From assembly GCF_001592125.1 (NCBI RefSeq), contig NZ_BCWI01000005.1, forward strand, positions 124,001 through 188,000: 64,000 nucleotides of DNA, read 5' to 3'. Positions 34,610-44,900 of this stretch are shown here, one piece after another; the stretch's first letter is position 1, and each line of letters begins with the position of its first letter. Under the pieces are notes generated by a model. That model was not told the origin of the DNA. It ran no database searches and saw nothing but the letters and a program-made list of their open reading frames with translations. Source of the stretch: Microbacterium hominis NBRC 15708 (GTDB lineage Bacteria > Actinomycetota > Actinomycetes > Actinomycetales > Microbacteriaceae). The position numbers and the translations under genes are program-made.

Positions 34610-35202
34610 CGCGGGTGCCGGGCGATGTCGTCGAGATGCGCGACGACCAGGCGGCGCGCCGCCTCCGCGTCATCGTCCCCGCCCCACACCGCGTGCAGGG
34701 CGGCGCCGTCCAGCAGGGCGTGCAGCCGCTCGGCCTCCAGGCCCAGGTCACGCCCGGCGCCGAGGTCGCCGGCCTCCCGCAGAAGCTCGATGCACGCGCG
34801 GCACGCCGCGGCGACCCCGCGGTTGAGGCGCCGGACCGAGTCGTGCAGCCGCGCATCGGTGAGAGCGAGCACCCCGAGCTGGATCTGGGCGAGCAGTTCC
34901 ACCCTCCGGTCGTGATCGAGGGGCAGCAGCTGCTCCAGGATCTCTTCGGCGAGCCGCCGTCCTGAGAAGTGCCCGCCGAGCCCGGCGATACGCGCGGACA
35001 CCCGCTGATCGATGAGCAGCAGACAGTGCTCGCGCAGCGCGTGCTGCGTGGGAAAGGTGCGCCGCAGCGACGCGACCGCGATGCCCGCCTCGTCGGCCAC
35101 GCCACGCACCGACAGTCCCGCGAGGCCGTCGCGCTCGAGCACGCGCAGCGAGGCCGCGGCGATCTCTCGCGTGCGGGCGTCGTGGTCGATGAGCCGGGGC
35201 AC
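34606..35202 (-). CDS. TetR-family transcriptional regulator
   Basis: A 198-residue repressor. HTH at residues 10-55 (REIAAASLRVLERDG, LSVRGVADEAGIAVASLRRTF) and a helical ligand domain. GTG start, 5 bases after the stop of the membrane protein gene, so the two form an operon. It probably binds the 30-bp palindrome at 35776-35805 upstream of that operon and represses itself. Ligand unknown. Confidence 0.85.
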   Translation of the reverse strand: MPRLIDHDARTREIAAASLRVLERDGLAGLSVRGVADEAGIAVASLRRTFPTQHALREHCLLLIDQRVSARIAGLGGHFSGRRLAEEILEQLLPLDHDRRVELLAQIQLGVLALTDARLHDSVRRLNRGVAAACRACIELLREAGDLGAGRDLGLEAERLHALLDGAALHAVWGGDDDAEAARRLVVAHLDDIARHPR

Positions 35203-35207
35203 GAGAG

Positions 35208-35759
35208 CTAGTGTGCCCCGACGGGCGGCGACGAGGGGGCGCGCCGCGGCCAGATCGTGTAGCTCACGGCCCAGATCACGTCGGCGGCGAGGATGATCCC
35301 GAGGATCCGGACGTTGATCAGCAGCTCGTCCGTCCCGTTGCCGTCGCGGGCGAGCGCGATCAGCCCCCACGTGACACCGCCCGCGATCACGACCATGACG
35401 ATGGTGCGCAGCACGTCCTTCCAGCACGCGATCGTGTACGCGGTACCCGAGAGTTTGACGGGCGGGGGCCCGGAGGCGAAGCGGTGCGCGAAGCGCACGT
35501 CGGCCCACGCGATGACCTGATGGCCGAAGGCGACCGAGAAGCCGATGTAGATCGCGGCCAGCCCGTGCTGCCACGAGGCGGTCCCGCCGCGGAGCAGGTC
35601 GACGGCCACGAGGGTCAACAGCACCACGTCGATCGCCGGAGCCGCGATCAGCAGCGCCGCCCCCAGCCGCGGCCGCCGCAGCGGGTAGCGCGCGAGGAGG
35701 CCGGCGAGCACGGCCACCCAGAACCCGACCTCGCACGCCACGATCAGCGTCACGATCAT
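35208..35759 (-). CDS. membrane protein, TetR-controlled, unknown function
   Basis: A 183-residue protein with about five helices (roughly residues 1-22, 35-58, 65-80, 112-132 and 148-165). A conserved-looking internal segment reads FGHQVIAWADVRFAHRF. It is not an efflux pump of a family I recognise. The ATG at 35759 has AGAGG 8 bases upstream. First gene of a two-gene operon with its own repressor, so it is probably induced by a small molecule or membrane stress. Confidence 0.65.
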   Translation of the reverse strand: MIVTLIVACEVGFWVAVLAGLLARYPLRRPRLGAALLIAAPAIDVVLLTLVAVDLLRGGTASWQHGLAAIYIGFSVAFGHQVIAWADVRFAHRFASGPPPVKLSGTAYTIACWKDVLRTIVMVVIAGGVTWGLIALARDGNGTDELLINVRILGIILAADVIWAVSYTIWPRRAPSSPPVGAH

Positions 35760-35775
35760 GCGACCCACCTCTCCC

Positions 35776-35805
35776 TCTTTGTGAGTACAACTGTACTCAC
35801 AAAGA
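35776..35805. promoter_or_regulatory. TetR operator, perfect 14-bp palindrome
   Basis: TCTTTGTGAGTACA and its exact complement around AC. It lies 16 bases before the ATG of the membrane protein gene of the TetR operon, and 78 bases before the photolyase gene on the other strand. Confidence 0.75.
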
Positions 35806-35882
35806 TTCCCGCCGCGTACCGCCATCCCCACCGCGCACGCAAGGGCTCGCCGCGGCCCGACGCACCCGGCACCATGGAGAGC

Positions 35883-37229
35883 ATGTCGGCATCCCCGAGT
35901 CTCGTCTGGTTCCGCGACGACCTCCGCCTCGCGGACAACCCCGCGCTGCGGGCGGCGGTGGACCGCGGCGGACCGGTGGTGGCCGTCTTCGTGCTCGACG
36001 AGGAGTCCCCCGGCTTCCGTCCCCTCGGCGGCGCCGCCCGCTGGTGGCTGCACCACTCGCTCGCCGCCCTGGCCGACGGGCTCCGCGAGAAGGGGACCGC
36101 GCTCGTCCTGCGCCGCGGCGCCGCCGCCGAGGTCATCCCCCGCCTCGCCGCGGAGGTCGGCGCCGGCGCCGTCTTCTGGAACCGGCGCTACAGCGCGCCG
36201 GAGCGCGCGGTCGACGCGGGCCTCAAGGAGTCGCTGCGCGCCGACGGCCACGAGGTGAGCTCGTTCGCGGCATCCCTGCTGTTCGAGCCGTGGACCGTCC
36301 GCACCGGCGCCGGCACGCCCTACGGCGTCTTCACGCCGTTCTGGCGGGCCTGCCAGCAGCTGCCCGCGCCGCGCGAGCCGCTGCCCGAGCCCCGCGAGAT
36401 CGCAGGGCCGCCGGCGCCGCCGGCATCCGACGACCTCGACGACTGGGGACTGCTGCCGACGGCGCCCGACTGGGCGGGCGGCCTCCGCGAGCGCTGGACG
36501 CCCGGCGAGCCGGCGGCGCGGCGGCGCCTGCACGCGTTCCTCGCCGAGGACGTCGCCGACTACGACCGGGCCCGCGACGAGCCCGCGGGCGGGGCGACCT
36601 CGATGCTGTCGCCCCGGCTGCGGTGGGGCGAGCTGAGCCCCCACCAGGTCTGGCACGCGGCGGTGTCGTCGGGTGCGCGCGTCGGCGGGTTCCTCTCCGA
36701 GGTGGGCTGGCGGGAGTTCGCGTGGCACACCCTCTTCCATGCCCCCGACCTGGCGACGAAGAACCTCAAGCCCGCCTACGACGCGTTCCCCTGGCCGCGG
36801 CTGAAGCCCTCGATGCTGCGGGCGTGGCAACGGGGCGAGACGGGCGTGCCCCTCGTGGATGCCGGGATGCGGGAGCTCTGGGTCTCGGGCTTCATGCACA
36901 ACCGGGTGCGGATGGTGACGGCATCCTTCCTCATCAAGAACCTGCTGATCGACTGGCGCCGCGGCGAGGAGTGGTTCTGGGACACGCTCGTGGACGCGGA
37001 TGCCGCCAGCAACCCGTTCAACTGGCAGTGGGTGGCCGGGTCGGGCGCCGACGCCGCCCCCTACTTCCGCATCTTCAATCCCGAGCTGCAGGCGAAGAAG
37101 TTCGACGCCGACGGGCGGTACGTCCGCGAATGGGCGCCGGATGCCGCGGAGCGCGAGCCGATCGTCGATCTCAAGGAGACCCGCGACGCCGCGCTGGCGG
37201 CGTACGAGGAGGTCAAGCGCGCCGGCTGA
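35883..37229 (+). CDS. phrB: deoxyribodipyrimidine photolyase
   Basis: A 448-residue DNA photolyase that uses FAD and light to split cyclobutane pyrimidine dimers. N-terminal antenna domain (SLVWFRDDLRLADNPAL), FAD domain with TSMLSPRLRWGELS, VGWREFAWH, ELWVSGFMHNRVRM, and the DADAASNPFNWQWVAGSGAD segment with its Asn-rich FAD contact. Class I CPD type; a cryptochrome role is less likely. ATG at 35883 or, three codons earlier, 35874; GGAGAG is only one base before the former, so the start is not settled. Confidence 0.92.
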   Translation: MSASPSLVWFRDDLRLADNPALRAAVDRGGPVVAVFVLDEESPGFRPLGGAARWWLHHSLAALADGLREKGTALVLRRGAAAEVIPRLAAEVGAGAVFWNRRYSAPERAVDAGLKESLRADGHEVSSFAASLLFEPWTVRTGAGTPYGVFTPFWRACQQLPAPREPLPEPREIAGPPAPPASDDLDDWGLLPTAPDWAGGLRERWTPGEPAARRRLHAFLAEDVADYDRARDEPAGGATSMLSPRLRWGELSPHQVWHAAVSSGARVGGFLSEVGWREFAWHTLFHAPDLATKNLKPAYDAFPWPRLKPSMLRAWQRGETGVPLVDAGMRELWVSGFMHNRVRMVTASFLIKNLLIDWRRGEEWFWDTLVDADAASNPFNWQWVAGSGADAAPYFRIFNPELQAKKFDADGRYVREWAPDAAEREPIVDLKETRDAALAAYEEVKRAG

Positions 37230-37273
37230 GCGCTCGCGGAATGCGAGGACCGCCCGCCGGGTTGTCTCCGACG

Positions 37274-38320
37274 ATGTCTCCTGCGCTCTCCGTCCTCGAT
37301 CTCGTCCCCGTCCGCACCGATCAGACCAGCACCCAGGCGGTCGCCTCCTCCCTCGCCCTGGCCCAGCGGGCCGACGAGCTCGGCTACCGCCGCTACTGGT
37401 TCGCCGAGCACCACAACATGCCCGCGGTGGCCTCGACGACGCCGCCGGTGCTCATCGCCGCGGCCGCGGCCCGCACGTCGCGCATCCGGGTCGGCTCCGG
37501 CGGAGTGATGCTGCCCAACCACGCCCCGCTCGTGGTGGCGGAGCAGTTCGCCGCGCTGGAGGCGATCGCGCCGGGACGGATCGACCTCGGGCTCGGACGC
37601 GCGCCCGGAAGCGATCCGGTCATCACCCAGCTGCTGCGGATGAGCGGCACGTCCAGCGACGTCGACCGCTTCCCCGAGCACGTGCGCGACATCTCGGCGC
37701 TGATGTCGCCCGACGGCGCCACGGTGCGCCTGACCGGTCGCGGCGACGGGGACGATCGATACGGCATCCACGCGACCCCCGCCGCCACGGGCGCTCCGGA
37801 GGTCTGGCTGCTCGGCTCGAGCGACTACTCCGCCCAGCTCGCCGCGGCCTTCGGGCTGCCGTACGTGTTCGCGAACCACTTCTCGGGCGAGGGCTTGGAG
37901 CGCGCGCTGGATCTCTACCGCGCGCAGTTCCAGCCGTCGGCCCATCTCGACGCCCCGCGCACCTTCCTCACCGCCAACGCCGTCGTCGCGCCCACGGCGG
38001 CGGAGGCCGAGGAGCGGATGCTGCCGCAGGCGCGCATGATGGCGCGGCTGCGCGGCGGCCGCCCGCTGACGGCGCTCGAGACCGTCGAGCAGGCCGCCGC
38101 GGCGGAAGCGGAGGACCGCCTCGCGGCCCCGCTCATCGATGCTCTGCGCCGCCGCTGGTTCGTCGGCACGGGCGAAGAGTCCCGCGCGGCCCTGGCCGCG
38201 TTCGCCGAGCGCCATGGCGTCGACGAGGTCATGATCTCCCCCGTCTCGGGAGCCTACGACGGTGAGGCGATGGACAGCGCGACCGGCCGCATCCAGACTC
38301 TCGAGCTGCTCGCGGCCTGA
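37274..38320 (+). CDS. LLM-class flavin-dependent oxidoreductase
   Basis: A 348-residue luciferase-like monooxygenase with the TIM-barrel fold. Seen: SVLDLVPVRTDQT at the start, YWFAEHHNMPAVASTTPPVLIA, VGSGGVMLPNHAPLVVAEQF, GRIDLGLGRAPGSD, and a late VDEVMI. This is the MsnO8/YhbW-like group whose natural substrates are mostly unknown. No flavin reductase is adjacent. A repeat element lies between its stop and pheA. Confidence 0.88.
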   Translation: MSPALSVLDLVPVRTDQTSTQAVASSLALAQRADELGYRRYWFAEHHNMPAVASTTPPVLIAAAAARTSRIRVGSGGVMLPNHAPLVVAEQFAALEAIAPGRIDLGLGRAPGSDPVITQLLRMSGTSSDVDRFPEHVRDISALMSPDGATVRLTGRGDGDDRYGIHATPAATGAPEVWLLGSSDYSAQLAAAFGLPYVFANHFSGEGLERALDLYRAQFQPSAHLDAPRTFLTANAVVAPTAAEAEERMLPQARMMARLRGGRPLTALETVEQAAAAEAEDRLAAPLIDALRRRWFVGTGEESRAALAAFAERHGVDEVMISPVSGAYDGEAMDSATGRIQTLELLAA

Positions 38321-38342
38321 CTCCGCAGACGCGTCGCGCAGT

Positions 38343-38472
38343 GCGTTTCGACTCGCTGCGCTCGCTCAACGACCGGTAACAGGCGCACCCCCGGTCGCTG
38401 CGCTCGCTCAACGACCGGTAACAGGCGCATCCCCGGTCGTTGAGCGAGGAGCGCAGCGACGAGTCGAAACGC
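38343..38472. repeat. REP-like palindromic element, first copy
   Basis: Outer inverted repeat beginning GCGTTTCGACTCG at 38343 and ending CGAGTCGAAACGC at 38472. Inside are two direct copies of a unit of about 44 bases containing CGCTGCGCTCGCTCAACGAC, then its inverse. The same sequence occurs at 48362-48496. It lies between convergent genes and could fold into a long hairpin that ends transcription both ways. Confidence 0.8.
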
Positions 38473-38485
38473 CCCGCCGCAGGCG

Positions 38486-39469
38486 TCAGGCCTCGGGGGC
38501 TCCGGAGATGAGGCCGCGCAGCCAGTCGCGGGCCTCGACGAACACCTCGTCGGAGTAGCGGTCGGGGTAGTGCACGATGGCGCGGTCCGCGCGCGGGTAC
38601 GACCCCAGGTAGATGACCTTCGGGCTGAAGCGGCGCAGGCCCAGGAGGGCGTCGGCCATGCGCTCGTCCTGGATGTGGCCGTCGGCGTCGATGACGAAGC
38701 GGTAGCGGCCGAGAGCGTCGCCGATGGGCCGCGACGCGAGCAGCGAGAGGTTGATGCCGCGCGTCGCGAACTGCTCCAGCAGTTCGAGCAGCGCTCCCGG
38801 ATACTCCTCGGGCAGCTCGACGATCAGCGAGGTCTTGTCCGCGCCGGTGGGCGGCGGCGCCGACACCGTGCGGCTCACGAGCACGAAACGCGTCACGGCG
38901 TTGGCGTTGTCGCCGATCTCCTCGGCCAGCAACTCGAGGTCGTGGTGTTCGAGGATGCCGGGAGGTGCGATGGCCGCATCCGCGTCGCTCACGCCCTCGA
39001 TCATGTCGACCGCCGAGGCCACATTGCTCGACGCGGGCAGGTGGGCGTGGTCGGGCAGCGTCGCCGACAACCACCGCAGGCACTGGCCGTAGGCGACCGG
39101 GTGCGCGGCCACGAGTCGCACGTCCTCGAGGCGCATGCCGGGGCGGCCGACGAGCACGAAGTTGACTCGCACGAGATACTCACCGACGATTCTCAGCCCG
39201 GGCATCGTCGCCAACGCGTCCTGCGCCGTGGAGACCCCGCCGTCGACCGAGTTCTCGATCGCGATCATCGCGGCATCCGAGCGGCCGTCGACGACATCGG
39301 CGAGCGCTTCCGCGACGTTGCGCACCGGACGCCAGATCTGATCGCGCGCCTCGGGCACCTGCGCGAGGGCCGCCTCCGTGAAGGTTCCGGCCGGACCGAG
39401 ATAGCTGTAGGTGCGGCGCGAGGGCAGCGGTGCCGCGGGTGCCGCGGTCGACGAAGGCGCGGAAGTCAC
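38486..39469 (-). CDS. pheA: prephenate dehydratase
   Basis: A 327-residue enzyme converting prephenate to phenylpyruvate in phenylalanine synthesis. Catalytic domain: YLGPAGTFTEAAL, IENSVDGGVSTAQDAL, and NAVTRFVLVSR with the catalytic TRF. C-terminal ACT domain from about residue 205 (KTSLIVELPEEYPGALLELL) with LLASRPIG, where the usual ESRP is changed to ASRP; phenylalanine feedback binding may still occur. GTG start with a minus-strand TAGGCT 7 bases upstream, shared with the divergent lipoprotein gene. Confidence 0.93.
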   Translation of the reverse strand: MTSAPSSTAAPAAPLPSRRTYSYLGPAGTFTEAALAQVPEARDQIWRPVRNVAEALADVVDGRSDAAMIAIENSVDGGVSTAQDALATMPGLRIVGEYLVRVNFVLVGRPGMRLEDVRLVAAHPVAYGQCLRWLSATLPDHAHLPASSNVASAVDMIEGVSDADAAIAPPGILEHHDLELLAEEIGDNANAVTRFVLVSRTVSAPPPTGADKTSLIVELPEEYPGALLELLEQFATRGINLSLLASRPIGDALGRYRFVIDADGHIQDERMADALLGLRRFSPKVIYLGSYPRADRAIVHYPDRYSDEVFVEARDWLRGLISGAPEA

Positions 39470-39476
39470 GGGTGAC

Positions 39477-39486
39477 AGCCTACGCT
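39477..39486. promoter_or_regulatory. bidirectional -10 element for pheA and lipoprotein gene
   Basis: AGCCTACGCT has the symmetric form AnnnTAnnnT. Minus-strand TAGGCT (39477-39482) ends 7 bases before the GTG of pheA; plus-strand TACGCT (39481-39486) ends 6 bases before the GTG at 39493. The two boxes share the central TA. Confidence 0.6.
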
Positions 39487-39492
39487 GAAGGG

Positions 39493-40122
39493 GTGATCCG
39501 CCGATTCTCCTCTCTCGCCGTCGTCACCGCAGCAGCCCTCGCCCTGAGCCTGAGCGCCTGCGCACCGGTCGACGACAAGCCGGCGACCGAGCCCAGCCCC
39601 AGCGGCTCCGCGAGCACCACGCCCACACCCACACCGACGCCGACGCCCTCCCCGTCTCCGACCGCGGATCTCGCCTGTCTCGTCGGCGAGTGGCACATGG
39701 GCCAGGATCAGGTGACGGCGTTCTACAACGACGTGAACTCGCTGATGGCGAGCTCGGGTGCCACCTTCACGGCGACCGGCACCGCGGATCTCGAGCTGCG
39801 CAAGGACGGGTCGTACACGTGGACCCCCGCGGAGCGGGTCGCGGTCGACATCTCCGGGACGGTCACCCTCATCCAGTTCAAGGGCTCCATCACCGGCACC
39901 TACACCGTGACCGGCAACGGCATCGGCAGCCAGACGCAGGACACCTCGGGCATGGAGATCGTCGCGACGATCGACGGCAAGGGCACGGATGCCGGTGCCA
40001 TCAGCCAGCAGATCTCGAACGCCCCGATCACCGACGCGAAGTACGGCTGCAAGCCCGACACGCTGACGCTGATCAACAAGCTGTCCGACAGCACGGCAGC
40101 CTCGGTCCTGCATCGGAAGTGA
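39493..40122 (+). CDS. secreted lipoprotein, unknown function
   Basis: A 209-residue lipoprotein. Signal peptide with lipobox LSAC near residue 23, then a Ser/Thr/Pro linker with TP repeats, then a lipocalin-like small beta domain (CLVGEWHMGQDQV, GTADLELRKDGSYTWTP, GTYTVTGNGIGSQ). Two cysteines (CLVG and YGCKPD) may pair. Similar actinobacterial lipoproteins are of unknown role. GTG at 39493 fits a leaderless start. Confidence 0.75.
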   Translation: MIRRFSSLAVVTAAALALSLSACAPVDDKPATEPSPSGSASTTPTPTPTPTPSPSPTADLACLVGEWHMGQDQVTAFYNDVNSLMASSGATFTATGTADLELRKDGSYTWTPAERVAVDISGTVTLIQFKGSITGTYTVTGNGIGSQTQDTSGMEIVATIDGKGTDAGAISQQISNAPITDAKYGCKPDTLTLINKLSDSTAASVLHRK

Positions 40123-40154
40123 CCGCCGGCCCGCCGCAGTGACAGACTGTGGAC

Positions 40155-41798
40155 ATGAGCCGCGCAGGACAGCCAGCCGAAGCCTCCGACCTCATCGACA
40201 TCGATGAGCTCATCGCCGCCTATTACGACCGCAGACCCGATCCGTCCGTTCCCGAACAGCGCGTCGCGTTCGGCACGAGCGGCCACCGCGGGTCGTCGCT
40301 GAGCACCAGCTTCAACGAGGACCACATCCTCGCGACCACCCAGGCGATCGTCGACTACCGGGCGGCCCAGGGCATCACCGGCCCCCTGTTCCTCGGTCGC
40401 GACACCCACGGGCTGTCGCTGCCGGCCGAGCGCACCGCGGTGGAGGTGCTCGTCGCGAACGGCGTCGACGTGCGCATCGACTCCCGCGACGCGTGGGTGC
40501 CGACGCCGGCCCTCAGCCACGCCATCCTCACCTACAACCGCGGCCGCGCCCTGGACGACCCGGGCCGCGCCGACGGCATCGTCGTCACCCCGTCGCACAA
40601 TCCGCCGCGCGACGGCGGCTTCAAGTACAACCCGCCGCACGGCGGGCCGGCCGACACGGATGCCACCGGGTGGATCGCCGACCGGGCCAACGCCCTGATC
40701 GCCGCGGGCCTGGACGGGGTCGCGCGCACCCCGTTCAAGGACATCGATGCGGACACGCTCGGAAGCTACGACTTCCGCGAGGGCTACGTCGCCGACCTCG
40801 CGAACATCATCGACGTGGAGGCCATCCGCCGCGCCGGCGTCCGCATCGGCGCCGACCCGCTCGGCGGCGCGTCCGTCGAGTACTGGGCGCTGATCGGCGA
40901 GCGCTACGGCCTCGACCTCACGGTCGTCAACCCCGAGGTCGACCCGACGTGGCGCTTCATGACGCTCGACTGGGACGAGAAGATCCGCATGGATCCGTCG
41001 TCGCCCTCGGCGATGGCCGCGCTCGTCGCCCGCCGCGACGAGTACGACGTGCTCACCGGCAACGACGCGGATGCCGACAGGCACGGCATCGTGACACCCG
41101 ACGCCGGCCTGATGAACCCGAACCACTACCTCGCCGTCGCGATCGACTATCTGTACGCGCACCGCCCGCAGTGGCCGGCCGACGCCGCCGTCGGCAAGAC
41201 GCTCGTGTCGTCGATGATCATCGACCGGGTCGCCGCGTCGCTCGGTCGGCGCCTGCTCGAGGTGCCCGTGGGCTTCAAGTGGTTCGTTCCGGGCCTGCTG
41301 GACGGCTCGGTGGCGTTCGGCGGCGAGGAGTCGGCGGGGGCGTCCTTCCTCCGTGTCGACGGCACCGTCTGGACGACCGACAAGGACGGCATCCTGCTGT
41401 GCCTGCTCGCCGCCGAGATCATCGCGGTCACCGGCAAGAGCCCGTCGCAGCGCTACGCGGAGCTGGAGGCCGAGTTCGGCGCGTCCGCCTACCAGCGCGT
41501 GGACGCCCCGGCATCCCCCGCACAGAAGGCGGCGCTGTCCAAGCTCGCTCCGGAGGCCGTCACCGCGACGGAGCTCGCCGGCGAGCCGATCACCGCGAAG
41601 CTGTCCCACGCGCCGGGCAACGGCGCCGCGATCGGCGGCCTGAAGGTGCAGACCGAGCACGCCTGGTTCGCCGCGCGCCCGTCCGGCACCGAGGACGTCT
41701 ACAAGCTCTACGCCGAGTCGTTGCGCGGTGAGGAGCATCTGCGCGAGGTGCAGGCCGAGGCCCGCGCCGTCGTCTCCGCGGCCCTGGCCGACTCGTGA
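40155..41798 (+). CDS. pgm: alpha-D-glucose phosphate-specific phosphoglucomutase
   Basis: A 547-residue enzyme interconverting glucose 1- and 6-phosphate. Seen: [11 protein letters not shown] near residue 40, the phosphoserine loop [13 protein letters not shown], the metal loop [10 protein letters not shown], the sugar loop [10 protein letters not shown], and the phosphate loop [13 protein letters not shown]. Here it connects the Leloir pathway (galK, galT, galE downstream) to glycolysis. Start ATG at 40155; GTG two codons earlier is possible. A strong hairpin follows. Confidence 0.95.
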   Translation: MSRAGQPAEASDLIDIDELIAAYYDRRPDPSVPEQRVAFGTSGHRGSSLSTSFNEDHILATTQAIVDYRAAQGITGPLFLGRDTHGLSLPAERTAVEVLVANGVDVRIDSRDAWVPTPALSHAILTYNRGRALDDPGRADGIVVTPSHNPPRDGGFKYNPPHGGPADTDATGWIADRANALIAAGLDGVARTPFKDIDADTLGSYDFREGYVADLANIIDVEAIRRAGVRIGADPLGGASVEYWALIGERYGLDLTVVNPEVDPTWRFMTLDWDEKIRMDPSSPSAMAALVARRDEYDVLTGNDADADRHGIVTPDAGLMNPNHYLAVAIDYLYAHRPQWPADAAVGKTLVSSMIIDRVAASLGRRLLEVPVGFKWFVPGLLDGSVAFGGEESAGASFLRVDGTVWTTDKDGILLCLLAAEIIAVTGKSPSQRYAELEAEFGASAYQRVDAPASPAQKAALSKLAPEAVTATELAGEPITAKLSHAPGNGAAIGGLKVQTEHAWFAARPSGTEDVYKLYAESLRGEEHLREVQAEARAVVSAALADS

Positions 41799-41828
41799 CG
41801 TCGCGCGACGCCTGACGTCGCGTCACAC

Positions 41829-41876
41829 ACGGCAGCGGCCCCGTCCCTCCTCTCGGAAGGGCGGGGCCGCTGTCGT
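41829..41876. terminator. bidirectional terminator hairpin
   Basis: Arms of 15 bp with one mismatch (41829-41843 and 41862-41876), extended inward by a second short pairing (CCCT/AGGG), between the convergent pgm and GH30 genes. There is no long T run, as is usual in high-GC actinobacteria. Confidence 0.75.
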
Positions 41877-41906
41877 GACGCCGCTCAGGCGGTCGTCGCG
41901 GCGTTC

Positions 41907-44900
41907 TCAGCCGCGCGCCGGGCGCCGACGCCGCACGAGGGCGGCTCCCGCGATCAGCAGCAGCACCGCGACGGTGAGCGCCAGGGCGAAGGGCGCCGTC
42001 GCACCGGTGGTGGCCAGCGTGGTCGGCGGCGCCGTGACCGTGACGGCGTACCAGCCGATCACGGTGCCCGCGGCATCCGTCACGGCGAGGCGGTGCGCAC
42101 CGGCGACCGCGTCCAGCGGAACGGTCACGGGGATCGTCCCTGCGGCCGAGACCGTCGCGGCCCCGAGGGCCCGCGGGGTCGAGAACAGCCACGCGGCGAC
42201 CTGCTGGCCCGCCCGATCGGCGCCGACCTGCACCGAGACGGTGCTGCCGGCGGCGATGGATGCCGGGCCCGAGATGCGCCCCTCGAGCGCGGCCGTGAGG
42301 TCGGCCTCGGTCGGCGTGGACGTGCCGGGTGCGCTCGTCGCGGTCGCCGACGGCGACGGGCTCGCGGTGGGCGATCCCGTCGGCTCGGGCGTCGCGGTCG
42401 GCGTCGGCGTCGGCGTCGGCGTCGCGGTCGGCGTCGGGGTCGGCGTCGGGGTCGGCGTGGCGGTGCCCGGCTGACCGGTGACCGCGTCCGAGGTCGCCGT
42501 ACCCGCCGTGAAGCCGGGCGCGGTGGCCGTCGCCACGACGGTCAGCTCGTGTCCGACGTCGTCGGTCGTCACGGTGTACTGCGCGCCGTCCGCGCCATCG
42601 ATCGCGACGCCGTCGCGCTTCCAGACGTAGGCGAGGTCGGCGGTGGCGGGGTCGACGGTGCCGGGCACGGCGCTGAGGGCGGCGCCGACCGTCGGCGTGC
42701 CGCCGATCGTCACGCCCGAGAGCACGGCCGCACGCGCGACGGTCACGGTGTACGACTTCTGCGCACCGGAGGGCGCGGTCACCGTCACGGTGGCCGTCCC
42801 CTGCCCGTCGCCGGGCTGGACGACGCGGACGCTCGCGTCCTGGTCGACCGCGGTCGCGGCGACCACCGGCCAGGCCGAGCCCGCGACGGCGACCTCGTAC
42901 GCGGTCGTGTCGGCGGAGAAGTCCTTCACCGACGCCGAACCGACGGTCAGTCGCGCGAGGTCGGCGACCTCCGACGGCGAGGCGGCCGGGGCGTAGATCT
43001 CCACCTCCGAGACGATGAGGTGCGTGTTCGGATACGCGTTCATCACCACGCGCACCTGGTCGGCCGAGGCCGCATCGACGGGGACGTCGACCTGCGGATC
43101 GCCGGTCGCCGGAGTGCCGACCGTGATCGTGTCGCCGATCACCCATTCCCCGGTGCCGAGGCGGTGGTCGATGTGCATCGTCTGAGCCCACGACGTGCCG
43201 CCGTCGCGCTTGAAGTAGACCTTCACGTGGGTGACGGGCGTCGGAGCGGACAGGGCGTAGGTGAGGGTGTCGGACGCGTTGAGCGTGCCGCCGCGCCAGT
43301 TCGACCAGCCCTTGTCGGTCGTCACGCCGTTGATCGTGCGCGTGGCCGGGTAGCCGCTCTCCGTGTAGGTGGCGGTGGGCGTGCTCGTCGGGGCGACGTT
43401 CTTCTCGGTGGGCGTCGTCACGATGACCGTCAGCACGGCGTCGAGCGTGCCGCCTCCGGGCACGGCCGCGGTTCCCGGCACGCGCACGGTACCCGGCGCG
43501 GCCAGCTCGGCATCCGTCACGGCATCCCACGACCACGTGACCGGTGCGGCCACCGTCGCGCCGCCCGTACGCACCTCCAGGGGCACGGTCGGCGGCGCCG
43601 CCGCCGACACGGCGTCGAGCGTGGTTCCCGCGTAGGTGGTGAGCGAGACCGGCACGGCCGCGGTGAAGGCGCCGACGTCGACGAGCGCGCGGGCGGTGAA
43701 CGGTGCGCCGAACAGGTCGGTGCCGCTGCCGGCGACCTCGGTCGTCCCGGCGGACCAGTCGTGTCCGGAGAGGTCCCAGGTCACCGCGGCGGTGCGCGTG
43801 AGGCCGCCGAGGTAGCGGACCTGCACCGTGCCCGGGAGGGTGGGAGCCACGCCCGCCTCCGTCGTGACCGTCACGTCCGCGACGGTGTCGATCGCGGTCG
43901 GCGCGAGGGTCCACGACTGGTTGGCGCCGTTGTTGGAGGTCCAGAGCCCCACGCTCGTGCCGTCGGAGGTGCCCCCGCCGTTGACGTCGAGCACCCGGGT
44001 GCTCGCGACGTTCAGGAAGGAGTAGCTCCGACCGTCGAGGGTGTTCGGCACCCACTGCGCGGCCGGATCGGCCGCCGCTTGCTCGGCGCTCTCGGTCGCG
44101 AGGGTCAGGGAGGTGCCCGACGAGGCGAGATAGCGCCCGTCGCCCGAGCGCAGCAGCACCCGCTGGCGATCGGTGCCGGCACCGCTGAGGGAGACCGCCG
44201 TCCAGGTCTGCGCCGTCGCGGCATCCGCCGTGGTCGCGGAGCTGCGGATCGTCAGCGCGGCGTTCTGCACCGTGAGCGCCTTGCCGCTCTGGGTCCCCAG
44301 CAGCTGGTAGGTCGCGCCGTCCTTCACGGCCGGCGCGGCCGCCGCGACGCCGGAGACGCCCGACACCACGAACGTGGTGACCGACTTGGCCGGCACCGTC
44401 AGCGTGGCCGTGCGGGTGAGGGGGTCGATCGCGACGTCGCTTCCGCGCACGAGCGCGTTCTGCTCGACCGCATCCGCCGGCGACTGCGTCGTGACGATCG
44501 GGGTGACCTTGGCACCGGGAGCGATCTGGCCGAAGTTCGACAGGTCCAGGCGCACCGTGCGGGCGGATGCCTCGGTGTTCACGTGCACGAGGTTCACACC
44601 GTCGCCCGCCGCCGTCACGGCCGCCGTGGTCTGGGTGTCGTTGGTCGGGACGATGTGATCGCCGGGTCGGATGTAGTGCGTGAAGTTGCGGATCGTGTTG
44701 TACTTCGCGTTCGTCAGCACCTTGCAGGACGCGTCGGCGTCACCGTCGGCGAGGCGTCGGGCGGACTGGTTCTGCGCGTTGCAGTCGAAGTCGATGAAGA
44801 CGCTGCCCCAGTTGGTCTTCTCGACCTTCTGCATGTTGTACAGGTCCTCGACGGGCTGCCAGAACACCCAGGCGCGCGGCTCGAGCTCGCGCAGGTCGTC

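Noticed and set aside
38343..38472. CRISPR array
   Set aside because: The repeated units are inverted as well as direct, with no spacers of even length and no cas genes.
42370..42475. GTCGGC-type hexamer tract as a possible DNA repeat element
   Set aside because: It encodes the Pro/Thr linker of the GH30 surface enzyme, so the repetition is in the protein.
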